DNA of 46,791 bases from contig CAZFQS010000025.1 in the NCBI GenBank assembly GCA_964521285.1, positions 1-46,791 of the forward strand, in the 5' to 3' direction. A program made the position numbers and the translations under genes. Below are positions 9,601 through 17,207 of the stretch, one piece after another (positions within the stretch are counted from its first letter, which is position 1; every line of letters starts with the position of its first letter). The notes below the pieces were generated by a model. That model ran no database searches. It worked only from the letters and a program-made list of their open reading frames with translations, and was not told the DNA's origin. The stretch is from G020354785 sp964521285. Its GTDB lineage: Bacteria > Bacteroidota > Bacteroidia > Bacteroidales > UBA10428.

Positions 9601-10894
9601 GTTGATCTCCCGATTTGTGCCTTTGTAATTCGAGATAAAAGTCTTCACCAAATATTTCCCTGTATTCTAATACAAGTTTCTTTGCCTGTTCATAATTCTT
9701 ATTTTTTATTGTGTAGGGTATTTCTCCTTTGAGACAGGCACTAGAGGCGATCAATCCTTTACCGTAATCTCTCAACAAATCTTTATCAATTCTCGGCTTA
9801 TAATAAAAGCCTTCCGTCCATCCATAAGATACAAGCTTAATAAGATTTTGATACCCTTCCTTGTTTTTGGCCAGAAGTACTAGATGAAATCCTCCCCCAT
9901 CGCTTCTGTCAGATTTATCAAACCTTGATCTCCTGGCTACATAAACCTCACAACCCAATATAGGTTTTATTCCCTGTTTTATAGCTTCATTATGAAATTC
10001 CTTTACCCCAAACATATTACCGTGATCAGTAATAGCAAGAGCACTCATTTCATCTTCTTTAGCTCTGAATAAAAGGTCTTCTATGTCGGCTGCTCCATCG
10101 AGTATTGAATACTGGGTATGAACATGCAAATGGGAAAATGATATTTTCCTTCCTGTTAATGAATCAATGTCTTCCTTCTTTGCAGCCTTTTTCCCTTTAG
10201 GAAGTGATTCATCACTATCAGGATCAGGTTCTGTTTCAACCTCTTCAGATTTTGTTTGCTCAGTATCTTGTTTTTCAGGTTCTTTTAATACTTCTTCACC
10301 TATGTTAAATTTGGATTTATCAATAATATCTTTTCTTATTAGCTCGAAAAAACACCGTGCAGTTGCTATGACATCAGTAGCAGCATTATGCTCCTCTTTA
10401 AAATCTTCGTTAAACATCTTTCTGTACAACTCTCCCAATGTCGGCCATTTGTATTTATCCCCACGACTATCCGGTATAGCACAAAAACCTGTTGATTCTT
10501 CCTTGGTACATATGCTTACTTTTTCAAATAGTTTATTCGAAATATTTGTTCTTACATATTCAGCTCCAATTATATTTTTATCAAATTCAATATTATGACC
10601 TATAATGAATTCTGACCTGTTAAGTGATTCTGCAAATTTCTGAAGTACGAATTTCAATTCTTCACCAATCTTTAGCGCCTTCTCAGTTGATATTCCATGT
10701 ACTTTTTCTGCACTATAAGGAATAGAAAAATTTTCCGGCCTGATTATATAATTTTTGGACTCGACCAGTTCCCCCTTATTATTATGTAACTGCCAGGCCA
10801 ACTGAACCAAACGGGGCCAATTTTCAATATCAGTGATTGGCGCATCATATTTTTCAGGCAGACCAGTTGTTTCGGTATCAAGAATCAGGAACAT
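6662..10894 (-). CDS. dnaE: DNA polymerase III alpha subunit with N-terminal DEDD exonuclease domain
   Basis: A 1410-aa replicative polymerase. Residues 1-180 form a DnaQ-like 3'-5' exonuclease: Exo I with D6-T-E8, Exo II IIGHNIEFD, and Exo III HNAATD. A charged linker of about 60 residues (EPEKQ to KKEDID) leads to a PHP domain starting at about residue 256 with HLHVHTQYS and ITDHGN, then the family C polymerase core with GPGRGSAAGS (about 613-622) and the catalytic PDIDIDF (about 655-661). A C-terminal OB fold (VTFSGIVTGV) follows, then a short tail. After removing the exonuclease the remainder (about 1165 aa) is normal DnaE length, so proofreading appears fused in cis rather than supplied only by a separate epsilon subunit. 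Both exonuclease and PHP metal-binding motifs look intact. Confidence 0.95.
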   Translation of the reverse strand: MFLILDTETTGLPEKYDAPITDIENWPRLVQLAWQLHNNKGELVESKNYIIRPENFSIPYSAEKVHGISTEKALKIGEELKFVLQKFAESLNRSEFIIGHNIEFDKNIIGAEYVRTNISNKLFEKVSICTKEESTGFCAIPDSRGDKYKWPTLGELYRKMFNEDFKEEHNAATDVIATARCFFELIRKDIIDKSKFNIGEEVLKEPEKQDTEQTKSEEVETEPDPDSDESLPKGKKAAKKEDIDSLTGRKISFSHLHVHTQYSILDGAADIEDLLFRAKEDEMSALAITDHGNMFGVKEFHNEAIKQGIKPILGCEVYVARRSRFDKSDRSDGGGFHLVLLAKNKEGYQNLIKLVSYGWTEGFYYKPRIDKDLLRDYGKGLIASSACLKGEIPYTIKNKNYEQAKKLVLEYREIFGEDFYLELQRHKSGDQQKDNSVYKDQIYVNEQMIKLSGETGVKYIATNDVHFINKEDAKAHDILLCISTGKDIDDTNRLRYTNQEWLKTQNEMKELFADLPDALINTKEIENKIEIYDLDHDPIMPDFPIPEGFKDADEYLRNITYEGAKKRYVDITKDLGERIEFELGTIKKMGFPGYFLIIWDVIKSAREMGVSVGPGRGSAAGSVVAYCLRITDIDPIKYNLLFERFLNPDRISMPDIDIDFDEDGREKVLQWIENKYGREKVAHIITFGTMAPRLAIRDVARVLKLELSEADRLAKMVPERPGITFKKAYEEVPELIKERNSPNELIAQTLKYAEVLQGSVRQTGVHACGIIIGKNALEEHLPICISKDADLFVTQFDGKHVESVGMLKMDFLGLKTLSIIKDTLENIKNSKGVDIDIENVPLDDKETFEIYSKGETTGLFQFESDGMKKHLRALKPNMFEDLIAMNALYRPGPMEYIPSYTSRKHGKEKIIYDLPEMEEYLKNTYGITVYQEQVMLLSQRLAGFTKGMADSLRKAMGKKIISMMDELQEKFIEGCTKNGYEESKARKIWKDWEAFAHYAFNKSHSTCYAYVSYQTAYLKSHFPAEFMASVLSRNLSDIKKITLFMDECKRMGLKVLVPDINESNIRFTVNKEGNIRFGLAAIKGIGEAAVKHIIEERNQNGAFRDIFDFVERVNLTTVNKRSIEALAMSGGFDSFKNIKRSQYFECDFNDISFIEHLIRYGNKIKSESGAEPTLFGDIKAIEIAKPSIPDCEEWSNLTKLNKEKELIGIYLSAHPLDNYKLEMETFCNTKLSELRDLNNLKGKEVTFSGIVTGVKNSLTKSGKPYGVVNLEDYSDSFSIPLFGLDYENYRNYLYEGYTLLIKGNVQKKTWKNSGELEFKIKSITILNNAREELVKSILIRIPVEILSEKLLDDIKSYVDNKNGKTNLKFLIYDENENVSIQMFSRNYTIYPSNQFIEYLENIPEIGYKVN

Positions 10895-11167
10895 TAATAG
10901 ACTTTCTTATTGATTTGCTAACCCGGTTAAATTAGTATATGAAAATAATCCAAATGGATGACAGATGCTAAAACCTGATCGCGATTAGCCAGCAGCTAAA
11001 TTCCAATTGCTAATTTAACTTAAATAGTCTAAAAAAATATAGTTGTTAATAAAAATGGAAAAAGTTAGGATGATTTCAGTAAAGCCAATGCGTAGTAGTT
11101 TATGGAAGGTTATACTGAACTTGTTTTAATTCACTTTTAATAGCTGAATTAATATAAAACAGAATTT

Positions 11168-11743
11168 TTATATATCAGTATTTAATAACAAACTTTCAAT
11201 TTGACTTACAAATAATTGTCTGGTTTCTTCTACTGTTCTTGCTATACCTGAAGATATACTTGGATTTCCTTCCAGTGGGCAATATAAAAATGCAGGGATA
11301 CCAGTGATCCCAAATACCTGGGCCAATTCTTGTTCACGTTGTATATCTACTTTGTAAATATTTATTTTCCCGGCATATTCTTCAGCCAGTTCTTCAAGAA
11401 TAGGTGCGGTTATTCTGCAAGGTGCACACCAGTCAGCATAAAAATCAATTAAACAGGGAAGCTCGCCCTTGAAAATCCACTTTTCAGGATTTTTTTCATA
11501 ATCCATTACTTTATCCAAAAAATCCTGTTTTGTTATATGTATGGGTTTTGTATTTAACTTTGAGATAACATCACTACTTGGTTTTATCGATTCATCCTTA
11601 CTGATTGTCTGATTATCTGACTTAGAAGCATAAACACCGGATGAATTTTCCTGTGCAGACGGATTATTACAGGAAATCAACATTGTGAATATCAAACCAA
11701 ATATTAAATATACTCTTGTAGTCATTGTTATTAATCCTTTCAT
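11168..11743 (-). CDS. Thioredoxin-fold lipoprotein
   Basis: A 191-aa exported thioredoxin-like protein. The N-terminus is a lipoprotein signal ending in LISC (Cys25), then a Ser/Asn-rich linker of about 40 residues, and a thioredoxin fold with active site W105-C106-A-P-C109 and cis-Pro loop GIPAF. Being tethered to the envelope, it probably acts as a periplasmic thiol-disulfide reductase or oxidase. The likely substrate is unknown. A second methionine at position 7 is also a possible start, but both give the same lipobox. A promoter candidate lies just upstream at 11774-11806. Confidence 0.85.
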   Translation of the reverse strand: MKGLITMTTRVYLIFGLIFTMLISCNNPSAQENSSGVYASKSDNQTISKDESIKPSSDVISKLNTKPIHITKQDFLDKVMDYEKNPEKWIFKGELPCLIDFYADWCAPCRITAPILEELAEEYAGKINIYKVDIQREQELAQVFGITGIPAFLYCPLEGNPSISSGIARTVEETRQLFVSQIESLLLNTDI

Positions 11744-11773
11744 TTAATTTAAAAGCTGTTATTTAACCTTACA

Positions 11774-11806
11774 CAAAAATATCTGCTAAATTATATTATC
11801 TTTCAA
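11774..11806 (-). promoter_or_regulatory. Candidate Bacteroidota-type promoter of the thioredoxin-fold lipoprotein
   Basis: On the minus strand TTG (11806-11804) is followed after 22 bases by TATTTTTG (11781-11774), matching the TAnnTTTG -7 box used by the main sigma factor of this phylum. The box lies about 30 bases before the start codon of the lipoprotein gene. The spacer is slightly longer than the usual value of about 19-20, so confidence is moderate. Confidence 0.4.
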
Positions 11807-11877
11807 CAATTTATCAAAGATCTTGTTCATTAATCCAAATTCAATATAGAACTGCCCACATACAAGGGTTTGAATAT

Positions 11878-12519
11878 CTATACTTTAGCTGGTTCGTTCA
11901 GTCTATAAAAAACTTCTTTTTCAGTAAACACTATTTTTAACACCCCTATTGAAATAAGATTAACAAGAATATTTTCTGCCCTGAATTTATTTATTTTAAC
12001 TGTTTTTAAAAATTTTGACAAAGTTATTTCATCATTATGCCTGAGATATTCAAGTAATTTTTTTTCTGCTTCAGTGTATTTCAAAAACACGGGCCTTTTC
12101 CTGGTTCTTTTTTTCCATACTCTTAAGAGTATTCTGTTCGCCAAAAGATTCTGATCATCCACTCTCAAGTAGGCGAGCCATTTACCTTCCTCATTCCTGG
12201 CATAATGTGGTTTTTTCCCACTCTCAGGTATATTAACTTCAAGAACCCACCTGCCTTCAATACACCATTTTTTAGTAGTGTATTTAACTGCAGGCTTGCA
12301 ATATATATCAGCAGCTGACTCAATCATAAAGTCTTCCTCATCTGTTCTTATTCCGGTGATAACTCCGTTATCCTTAACACCGACAAGGAGCTTGCCTCCC
12401 CCTGTATTGGCAAAAGCTGAAAATGTACGGGCAATTTTTTTTGCATCAGAAATTTCAAATTTAAAATCCAGTTGCTGATGTTCACCCTGGCTAATGAGTC
12501 TTTTTATATACTTACTCAA
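11878..12519 (-). CDS. AlbA_2 (Schlafen-like) putative DNA-binding protein with C-terminal winged helix
   Basis: A 213-aa protein. Residues 9-130 match the AlbA_2/AAA_4 domain: GEHQQLDFKFE at the start, then FANTGGGKLLVGVKDNG, the family's glycine-rich turn. The C-terminal 65 residues look like a winged helix-turn-helix (TEAEKKLLEYL to a basic recognition helix). Such proteins are usually transcription regulators or nucleic-acid-binding accessory proteins. The start is TTG at 12519; an in-frame stop lies upstream and no ATG is available before the conserved GEHQQLDF motif, so the TTG seems real. It is followed by the thioredoxin-like lipoprotein gene on the same strand after 134 bases, which contain that gene's own promoter. 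Confidence 0.8.
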   Translation of the reverse strand: MSKYIKRLISQGEHQQLDFKFEISDAKKIARTFSAFANTGGGKLLVGVKDNGVITGIRTDEEDFMIESAADIYCKPAVKYTTKKWCIEGRWVLEVNIPESGKKPHYARNEEGKWLAYLRVDDQNLLANRILLRVWKKRTRKRPVFLKYTEAEKKLLEYLRHNDEITLSKFLKTVKINKFRAENILVNLISIGVLKIVFTEKEVFYRLNEPAKV

Positions 12520-12869
12520 TGGATAACAGATTTTATTAATAAAAATAGTTAAATGATGGCTAGAACAGAAATTATATTATACGGATGATAAACAAAAATT
12601 CTGAAATGATTAATAATATTTAAGGCTAATTCTTCCTTAACTATATTTGTTATTAAAATTAAGCTATAAATAATAATAAATAAACATTAAATTGCAAAAT
12701 ATTGGGGTTTAAACAGACATTAGCAATTTTATGAGAGTTAGCAGAAAGATTTTATTTCAGATTTTATCTGCCTCATTGGAAAACCACAGCAATAAGTACT
12801 TTTTAATAATGTTAATTAGTTATATGTAATTTACTCAATATCAAATAATAATATAAAATACAAATTATC
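12520..12869. other. AT-rich intergenic region between divergent genes
   Basis: A 350-base region between the AlbA_2 gene (leftward) and the outer-membrane barrel gene (rightward). It must hold promoters for both. On the plus strand TATATTTG at 12642-12649 matches the -7 consensus but lacks a good upstream TTG. A short direct repeat AGATTTTAT occurs twice around 12752-12770. No open frame, tRNA or stable hairpin was seen. Confidence 0.5.
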
Positions 12870-13403
12870 ATGAAAACAACAATCTTAATAATTACTCTCT
12901 TTTGTTCTATATGTATTTTAAACTCATACAGTCAGCCAGAAAAAGGAACATATATGTTAGGCGGCGGTGCCAGTACAAGCATAGACTTTTATAATGGTTA
13001 TAATTCTTTCAATATATCACTTTATCCTGATATAGGTTATTTTTTTTCAGATAATTTTGCAATGGGTGCCTCCCTACCTTTAAACGTCAACATTCATGAG
13101 GGTTATAGGAACTTTGGCTATGGCATAACACCTTTTTTCAGATATTATTTTGGCCCGGCATCTGACATAATGTATTTCGTTACAGGGGCGGTCGGGATAA
13201 GAGGCCTAACATCAAAATATAATGATTCCAGTTCTTCATCATCAGGAGTAACAGGTTCAGCAGGAGCAGGAGGAACATACTTTTTAAATAGAAGCATCGG
13301 ATTAGAGGTAATCTTAGGATATACTTACAGTAAATGGAATGAATCTGATGCGTCCTCAGATATTGACCTAAGTATTGGATTCCAGATATATTTTGGAAGA
13401 TAA
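12870..13403 (+). CDS. Small outer-membrane beta-barrel protein
   Basis: A 177-aa protein with a Sec signal peptide (about residues 1-21, ending NSYSQ) and a mature part made of alternating hydrophobic/polar strands with many Gly, Tyr and Phe residues (YMLGGGAST, FFRYYFGP, GGTYFLNR, EVILGYTYS, IGFQIYFGR), typical of eight-stranded OmpW/OmpX-type barrels (outer membrane protein beta-barrel family). A serine-rich loop (SSSSSSG) sits at about residue 119. Function unknown. It is isolated: the next gene is convergent and no partner is adjacent. Confidence 0.8.
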   Translation: MKTTILIITLFCSICILNSYSQPEKGTYMLGGGASTSIDFYNGYNSFNISLYPDIGYFFSDNFAMGASLPLNVNIHEGYRNFGYGITPFFRYYFGPASDIMYFVTGAVGIRGLTSKYNDSSSSSSGVTGSAGAGGTYFLNRSIGLEVILGYTYSKWNESDASSDIDLSIGFQIYFGR

Positions 13404-13568
13404 CGATACCAACAAAATTTATTTTCAAAGATTTTTTTTCAATTACCTGATATCCTGTGATGACACACATCATGGGTACTTATTGTGGACTTGAGTAGCA
13501 AGAGTTCGAACTTTCTGGCTAAAGATATTGACAGGATTTGTGATTTTTGAACAATTATTTTGTCCAAC

Positions 13569-15131
13569 TTAATTTGAAGACACACAATCATTTATCATAT
13601 TCAAAGTAAATTCTAATACTCTATCTGTATGGTTAATATAATCTTCTATAGAGTTTTTTACTATAAAATCTGGTATAACTCCTCTTTGGTTATCAATTCC
13701 ACAAGAACTAAACGCCTGTTCCCATGAAGTCATAATTTTCAATCCTGAATTGGGAAGCCTAAATATGTGTACATCTCCAAAATTCACGGTCGCTCCACCT
13801 GTTTCTTCACCAATAATTATGCCTTGTCCATAACATCTATAGGCTGAAGCAAAGCCTTGAGCAGCTGAGAACGTACCATTATTCGTTAATAAGTAGGTTT
13901 TACCTTTATACCTTAATGGTAGCTCTTTTAATTGACGTAATCCAGAAATTATTGTATAAGTCTTTCCCGCTTTAACATCTTTAATATGTCCGAGTTTTTT
14001 CTTTACCTTGCCAGTAGCAATAAGCTCATTACTTACTTTAACAATTGCGGAATCTCCATCGTTATGGGGTTGATGGAAAATATATTGTTCAAACCAGGCA
14101 GTAATTATATTGTGTCCTCCACCATTATCCCGAATATCAATGATTAAATGTTCAATGTTCTTTTTTCTTAATTCGCTAAACGTTGATTTGTAAAAGTTTT
14201 CATAGTTTTTTAAATCCATACAACTGAAAAAACCAATATATCCTATCTCAGGAGTTAATTCTTTGTATATTAATTCTCGTGGTTTTTGAAATTTTGATTT
14301 AATAAAACGATACATATTTGAGCAAACACTTCCACTCACACTTTTTTCTTTGAGTTTCTTGCTTTTGTAGTCGATGTATTTAATTTTAAAATTTTTGAAA
14401 TCATTCCAAATGCCAATATTTTTTGGTTTGGTTATCAGATAGTTTCTGAAAGCTTCGTTTTCATAGCTTACCAATTTACTCCATTCACCTAGTACCTGAT
14501 TTATACTTTTATTATTTATTTCAATAATTTCAGAACCAACTGGAATAGAGCTAAACAACGATAAATTATTTACTACAAAAAGTCTATCATCAATAATTTC
14601 TGTTTCAAACGGAAATGTTCTATTAAATATAAATTTTGCATGTATTAGGTTTTCCATCGGTCTGGTATGACCTGTCCTAAAATGAGAAGTTAATCTTGCA
14701 CATACTTTAAAAAAATCCAACTCAGATATCTTTTCAGGTAAATTATCAATTTCATTGTTTAATTCTATTAAAAAAGAGTCTTTTGGAATCATATGGTAAA
14801 TATCAGGATGTATGTTTTCCAATGATTCAATCATGAAGTTCAAATCATTGATTGTAGTCTTTTTTAAAATTGGTTTGCCTGACATATAGTAGATAAAAAA
14901 GCCTAAACAAAATATCACGGTTAATAAATGTCCAAAGACTTTACCTTTTATGAAATCTTTAAAAGGAATTCTCTTTTTTATGAAAAATTCGATGGCTATA
15001 AAAATTATCGATGGAATTAATATAAGGAAATACAAAAAGAATATATCTCTAAGTCTAAATAATCCACTTGCTATCATATAGATAACGATGAACCCAAGAA
15101 TAATTGATACAATCCAAAGTTTTAGCTTCAT
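13569..15131 (-). CDS. Membrane-anchored S41 family peptidase
   Basis: A 520-aa protein with three hydrophobic helices in the first 90 residues and an S41 (tail-specific protease/tricorn-core) domain after about residue 280. Visible motifs are DIRDNGGG, NNGTFSAAQ with the likely nucleophile serine, and GEETGG, all typical of the S41 family in Bacteroidota. No PDZ domain is obvious; the stretch around SSIPVGSEIIEINNKSINQVL (residues roughly 190-215) looks PDZ-like but degenerate. It would cleave proteins or peptides on the outer face of the membrane. The gene stands alone between two long noncoding stretches, so it could be a recent acquisition. Confidence 0.8.
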   Translation of the reverse strand: MKLKLWIVSIILGFIVIYMIASGLFRLRDIFFLYFLILIPSIIFIAIEFFIKKRIPFKDFIKGKVFGHLLTVIFCLGFFIYYMSGKPILKKTTINDLNFMIESLENIHPDIYHMIPKDSFLIELNNEIDNLPEKISELDFFKVCARLTSHFRTGHTRPMENLIHAKFIFNRTFPFETEIIDDRLFVVNNLSLFSSIPVGSEIIEINNKSINQVLGEWSKLVSYENEAFRNYLITKPKNIGIWNDFKNFKIKYIDYKSKKLKEKSVSGSVCSNMYRFIKSKFQKPRELIYKELTPEIGYIGFFSCMDLKNYENFYKSTFSELRKKNIEHLIIDIRDNGGGHNIITAWFEQYIFHQPHNDGDSAIVKVSNELIATGKVKKKLGHIKDVKAGKTYTIISGLRQLKELPLRYKGKTYLLTNNGTFSAAQGFASAYRCYGQGIIIGEETGGATVNFGDVHIFRLPNSGLKIMTSWEQAFSSCGIDNQRGVIPDFIVKNSIEDYINHTDRVLEFTLNMINDCVSSN

Positions 15132-15847
15132 ACTTTCAATATTTTATTTAAATATCGCTTTAATCAACAAAAGCACGAAATATTTTTTATCCAATCTATA
15201 TTTTATAAGGTTAAACAGTATAAATATAAAGCTGATTCTTTTTTAATGCCACATAACTTTTAAATGTACCTAACTTAAGTGAGCTCTCTTCTTTGATTTA
15301 GTAAATAGAACCAATGTTTATTTTTAATTATTTTCAAAGTTATTAAAAACTAATATTATCCAATGGATTTGTTAACTCGTTAAATTTGTACATGCTTATG
15401 TGAGTCAATTTCAGATATCCTTAAACTTTCAAATCATTATTTAACTAAAGATTATTTTTTGAAAAAATTATTAACTAAACATTTTATAGTTGGTTGGACT
15501 CAAGTTATAACTTCTTTTTTTTAATGTTAATCCACTTTTTTTACTATTTCGTTATTATTAGTATAAATCAATAATTAATAAACTAATCTTTAATTCAGTT
15601 TTAAAATAATTGATATATTTGCCTGTATATAAGTAAGTTACGTGGATTTGTTAAAGTCTGTTCTACTTATTGTAGATTTACAATCATTTAAGCAGTGGTA
15701 TTACTAAGAGGAACATTGGAATCGTATAGGAATATATTACTTAAACTTATAAGATATGCAGCTAACTAGGAAGATGTTTATTCATTTGTTTATCCCAACA
15801 AAAAACCAACCACTGATGAAAAACTCTAAGTGGTTGGTTATCAATTG
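15132..15847. other. Long AT-rich region without a recognisable gene
   Basis: About 716 bases between the S41 gene and the tRNA. No open reading frame with protein-like content was found on either strand. It includes a -7-like TATATTTG on the plus strand at 15616-15623 with no upstream TTG, and a 12-base palindrome AAGTTATAACTT followed by a run of eight T residues near 15510-15520. The right end holds the tRNA terminator. An apparent short plus-strand frame beginning at 15755 runs into the antisense of the tRNA and is not credible. Confidence 0.5.
15797..15839 (-). terminator. Intrinsic terminator downstream of tRNA-Ala
   Basis: Read on the minus strand, AACCAACCACT (15839-15829) and AGTGGTTGGTT (15814-15804) form an 11-bp perfect stem with a 14-base loop, followed by a T-rich stretch. 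It lies 9 bases beyond the 3' end of the tRNA, as expected for its terminator. Confidence 0.85.
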
Positions 15848-15921
15848 TGGAGATAAGGGGAATCGAACCCCTGACCTCGTGAATGCCATTCACGCGCTCT
15901 AGCCATCTGAGCTACATCCCC
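15848..15921 (-). tRNA. tRNA-Ala (anticodon GGC)
   Basis: A 74-base cloverleaf on the minus strand. The acceptor stem starts GGGGATG and pairs with TATCTCC (two G-U pairs). The D arm has GCTC/GAGC. The anticodon stem CGTGA/TCACG encloses the loop ATGGCAT, giving anticodon GGC. The T arm is AGGGG-TTCGATT-CCCCT and the discriminator base is A. CCA is not encoded. The isolated location and GGC anticodon argue against it being part of an rRNA operon, which usually carries tRNA-Ala(TGC). Confidence 0.95.
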
Positions 15922-16374
15922 ATATAATCATTAATATCATCTTAGTTTTTCCCTTCCGTTCTACTAAAATCTTATTAATGAGCCACAAAAATATAAATTT
16001 TAATGTAATTATAATTAATAATCCATCTGTTCTATATTAAAAATATAATATCCTTATCACATTCTGCATATAAATTATGGTACAATATTTGATGGTAATT
16101 ATTTGAACGACAGAAGCATTTATATTTAAGTATTACAGGAGCCTTAAATAAAATATTTCAGGAGATGCATAAATATGCTGAAGACAGGCACCGGACGAAC
16201 ATAGATGAANNNNNNNNNNNNNNNNNNNNNNNNNNNNNNNNNNNNNNNNNNNNNNNNNNNNNNNNNNNNNNNNNNNNNNNNNNNNNNNNNNNNNNNNNNN
16301 NNNNNNNNNTGTGATTTTAATTTTATCTTTAACCATTTATTCTTTAATTTTGAAATTATCAAATATTTTAAAAG
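15922..16374. other. Intergenic region interrupted by the assembly gap
   Basis: About 450 bases between the tRNA and tonB, including 100 N. A TATTTTTG box on the minus strand (15993-15986) could be the -7 element of the tRNA promoter, but no TTG is well placed. The 60 bases left of the gap are less AT-rich and contain an open plus-strand frame of about 40 codons (ending MHKYAEDRHRTNIDE) that runs into the N block; its identity cannot be judged. Confidence 0.45.
16210..16309. other. Assembly gap (100 N)
   Basis: Exactly 100 N residues, the conventional placeholder for a scaffold gap of unknown size. Anything could lie here, including a gene whose end is visible on the left side. Open frames that span it are artefacts. 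Confidence 0.98.
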
Positions 16375-17055
16375 ATGGAAGCAAAGAAAACTAGTAAGGC
16401 TAATCTGGAAAAGAACAGGCCTCTGTTTCTTGAAATTGGTCTGGTAATAGTTCTTGGCATTGTTCTTATTGCTTTCGAATGGACAACCAGGCCTTCAAAA
16501 GGAAGTGCTTTGGATTATCTGGATGAAGACGAAGGTGACGAAGAAATAGTACCTATTACAAGACAGCAGGAAAAACCACCTGAACCACCACCTCCCCCGC
16601 CAAAAGTGATTGAAGTCATTAACATAGTAGCTGATGATAAACAACTGGATGATCAGCTTGAACTTGATGATCAGGAAGCGGATCAGGATTTAGAGATGGA
16701 TTTTATTCCATTTGAGGAAGAAGAAGCCGGAGAAGAAGAAGTGTTCATCATTGTTGAAGATATGCCAAAATTCCAGGGTGGTGATCAGAATGCTTTTCGC
16801 AAATGGATTCAGGAAAACTTACGCTATCCTGAGATTGCTGCTGAAAACGGAATAAGTGGAAAAGTATTTGTGCAGTTTGCAGTCAATTCAAAAGGACTAG
16901 TAGTTGACGCCAAAGTAATGAGAGGTGTTGATCCTGCTCTTGATAAAGAAGCCCTGAGAGTAGTGAATTCATCACCCAAATGGGAACCAGGAAAGCAAAG
17001 AGGTAAACCGGTTAAAGTTCAGTTTACATTCCCGATAGTCTTTGTCCTCCAATAA
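16375..17055 (+). CDS. TonB family energy transducer
   Basis: A 226-aa protein with the usual TonB layout: a short basic cytoplasmic tail, one transmembrane helix (about 19-35), an acidic and proline-rich periplasmic spacer (KPPEPPPPPPK at about 67-77, then a stretch dominated by Asp, Glu and Gln), and a C-terminal TonB domain (about 130-226) with the PKFQGGDQNAFRKWI entry and YPEIAAENGISGKV strand typical of Bacteroidota. It transmits proton-motive force to TonB-dependent outer-membrane receptors. No ExbB or ExbD is visible; they could lie in or beyond the gap. A strong terminator follows immediately. Confidence 0.92.
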   Translation: MEAKKTSKANLEKNRPLFLEIGLVIVLGIVLIAFEWTTRPSKGSALDYLDEDEGDEEIVPITRQQEKPPEPPPPPPKVIEVINIVADDKQLDDQLELDDQEADQDLEMDFIPFEEEEAGEEEVFIIVEDMPKFQGGDQNAFRKWIQENLRYPEIAAENGISGKVFVQFAVNSKGLVVDAKVMRGVDPALDKEALRVVNSSPKWEPGKQRGKPVKVQFTFPIVFVLQ

Positions 17056-17073
17056 TCAAAAAAAGTAAAAAAG

Positions 17074-17099
17074 CCCTGATTTCAAAATCAGGGTTTTTT
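17074..17099 (+). terminator. Intrinsic terminator after tonB
   Basis: CCCTGAT (17074-17080) pairs with ATCAGGG (17087-17093) around a six-base loop, followed by six T residues. The left side is an A-rich tract, so the hairpin would also terminate leftward transcription. Confidence 0.9.
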
Positions 17100-17207
17100 A
17101 TTTATGATTAATTTTTAATATATCATAAAATTAAATTATTAAGTTTATACTTAAATTTTCATAAACATATTCTTAAAAATCTACTATGTCTTAGTAAAAA
17201 CTACTTT

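Noticed and set aside
10919..10929. Palindrome TAACC-C-GGTTA upstream of dnaE
   Set aside because: Only a 5-bp arm in AT-rich sequence with no matching second copy; it could occur by chance.
13421..15340. TTATTTTCAAAG present on both sides of the S41 gene, as if it were a target-site duplication
   Set aside because: A 12-base AT-rich match is expected by chance in this composition and it does not flank the gene precisely.
15755..15903. A short plus-strand frame beginning MQLTRKMF and ending GDKGNRTPDLVNAIHAL
   Set aside because: Its second half is the antisense translation of the tRNA-Ala gene, a well-known artefact, and it also crosses the terminator hairpin.
16133..16447. Open frames spanning the N block near 16205-16447
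   Set aside because: They exist only because N is translated as X; nothing supports coding across the gap.
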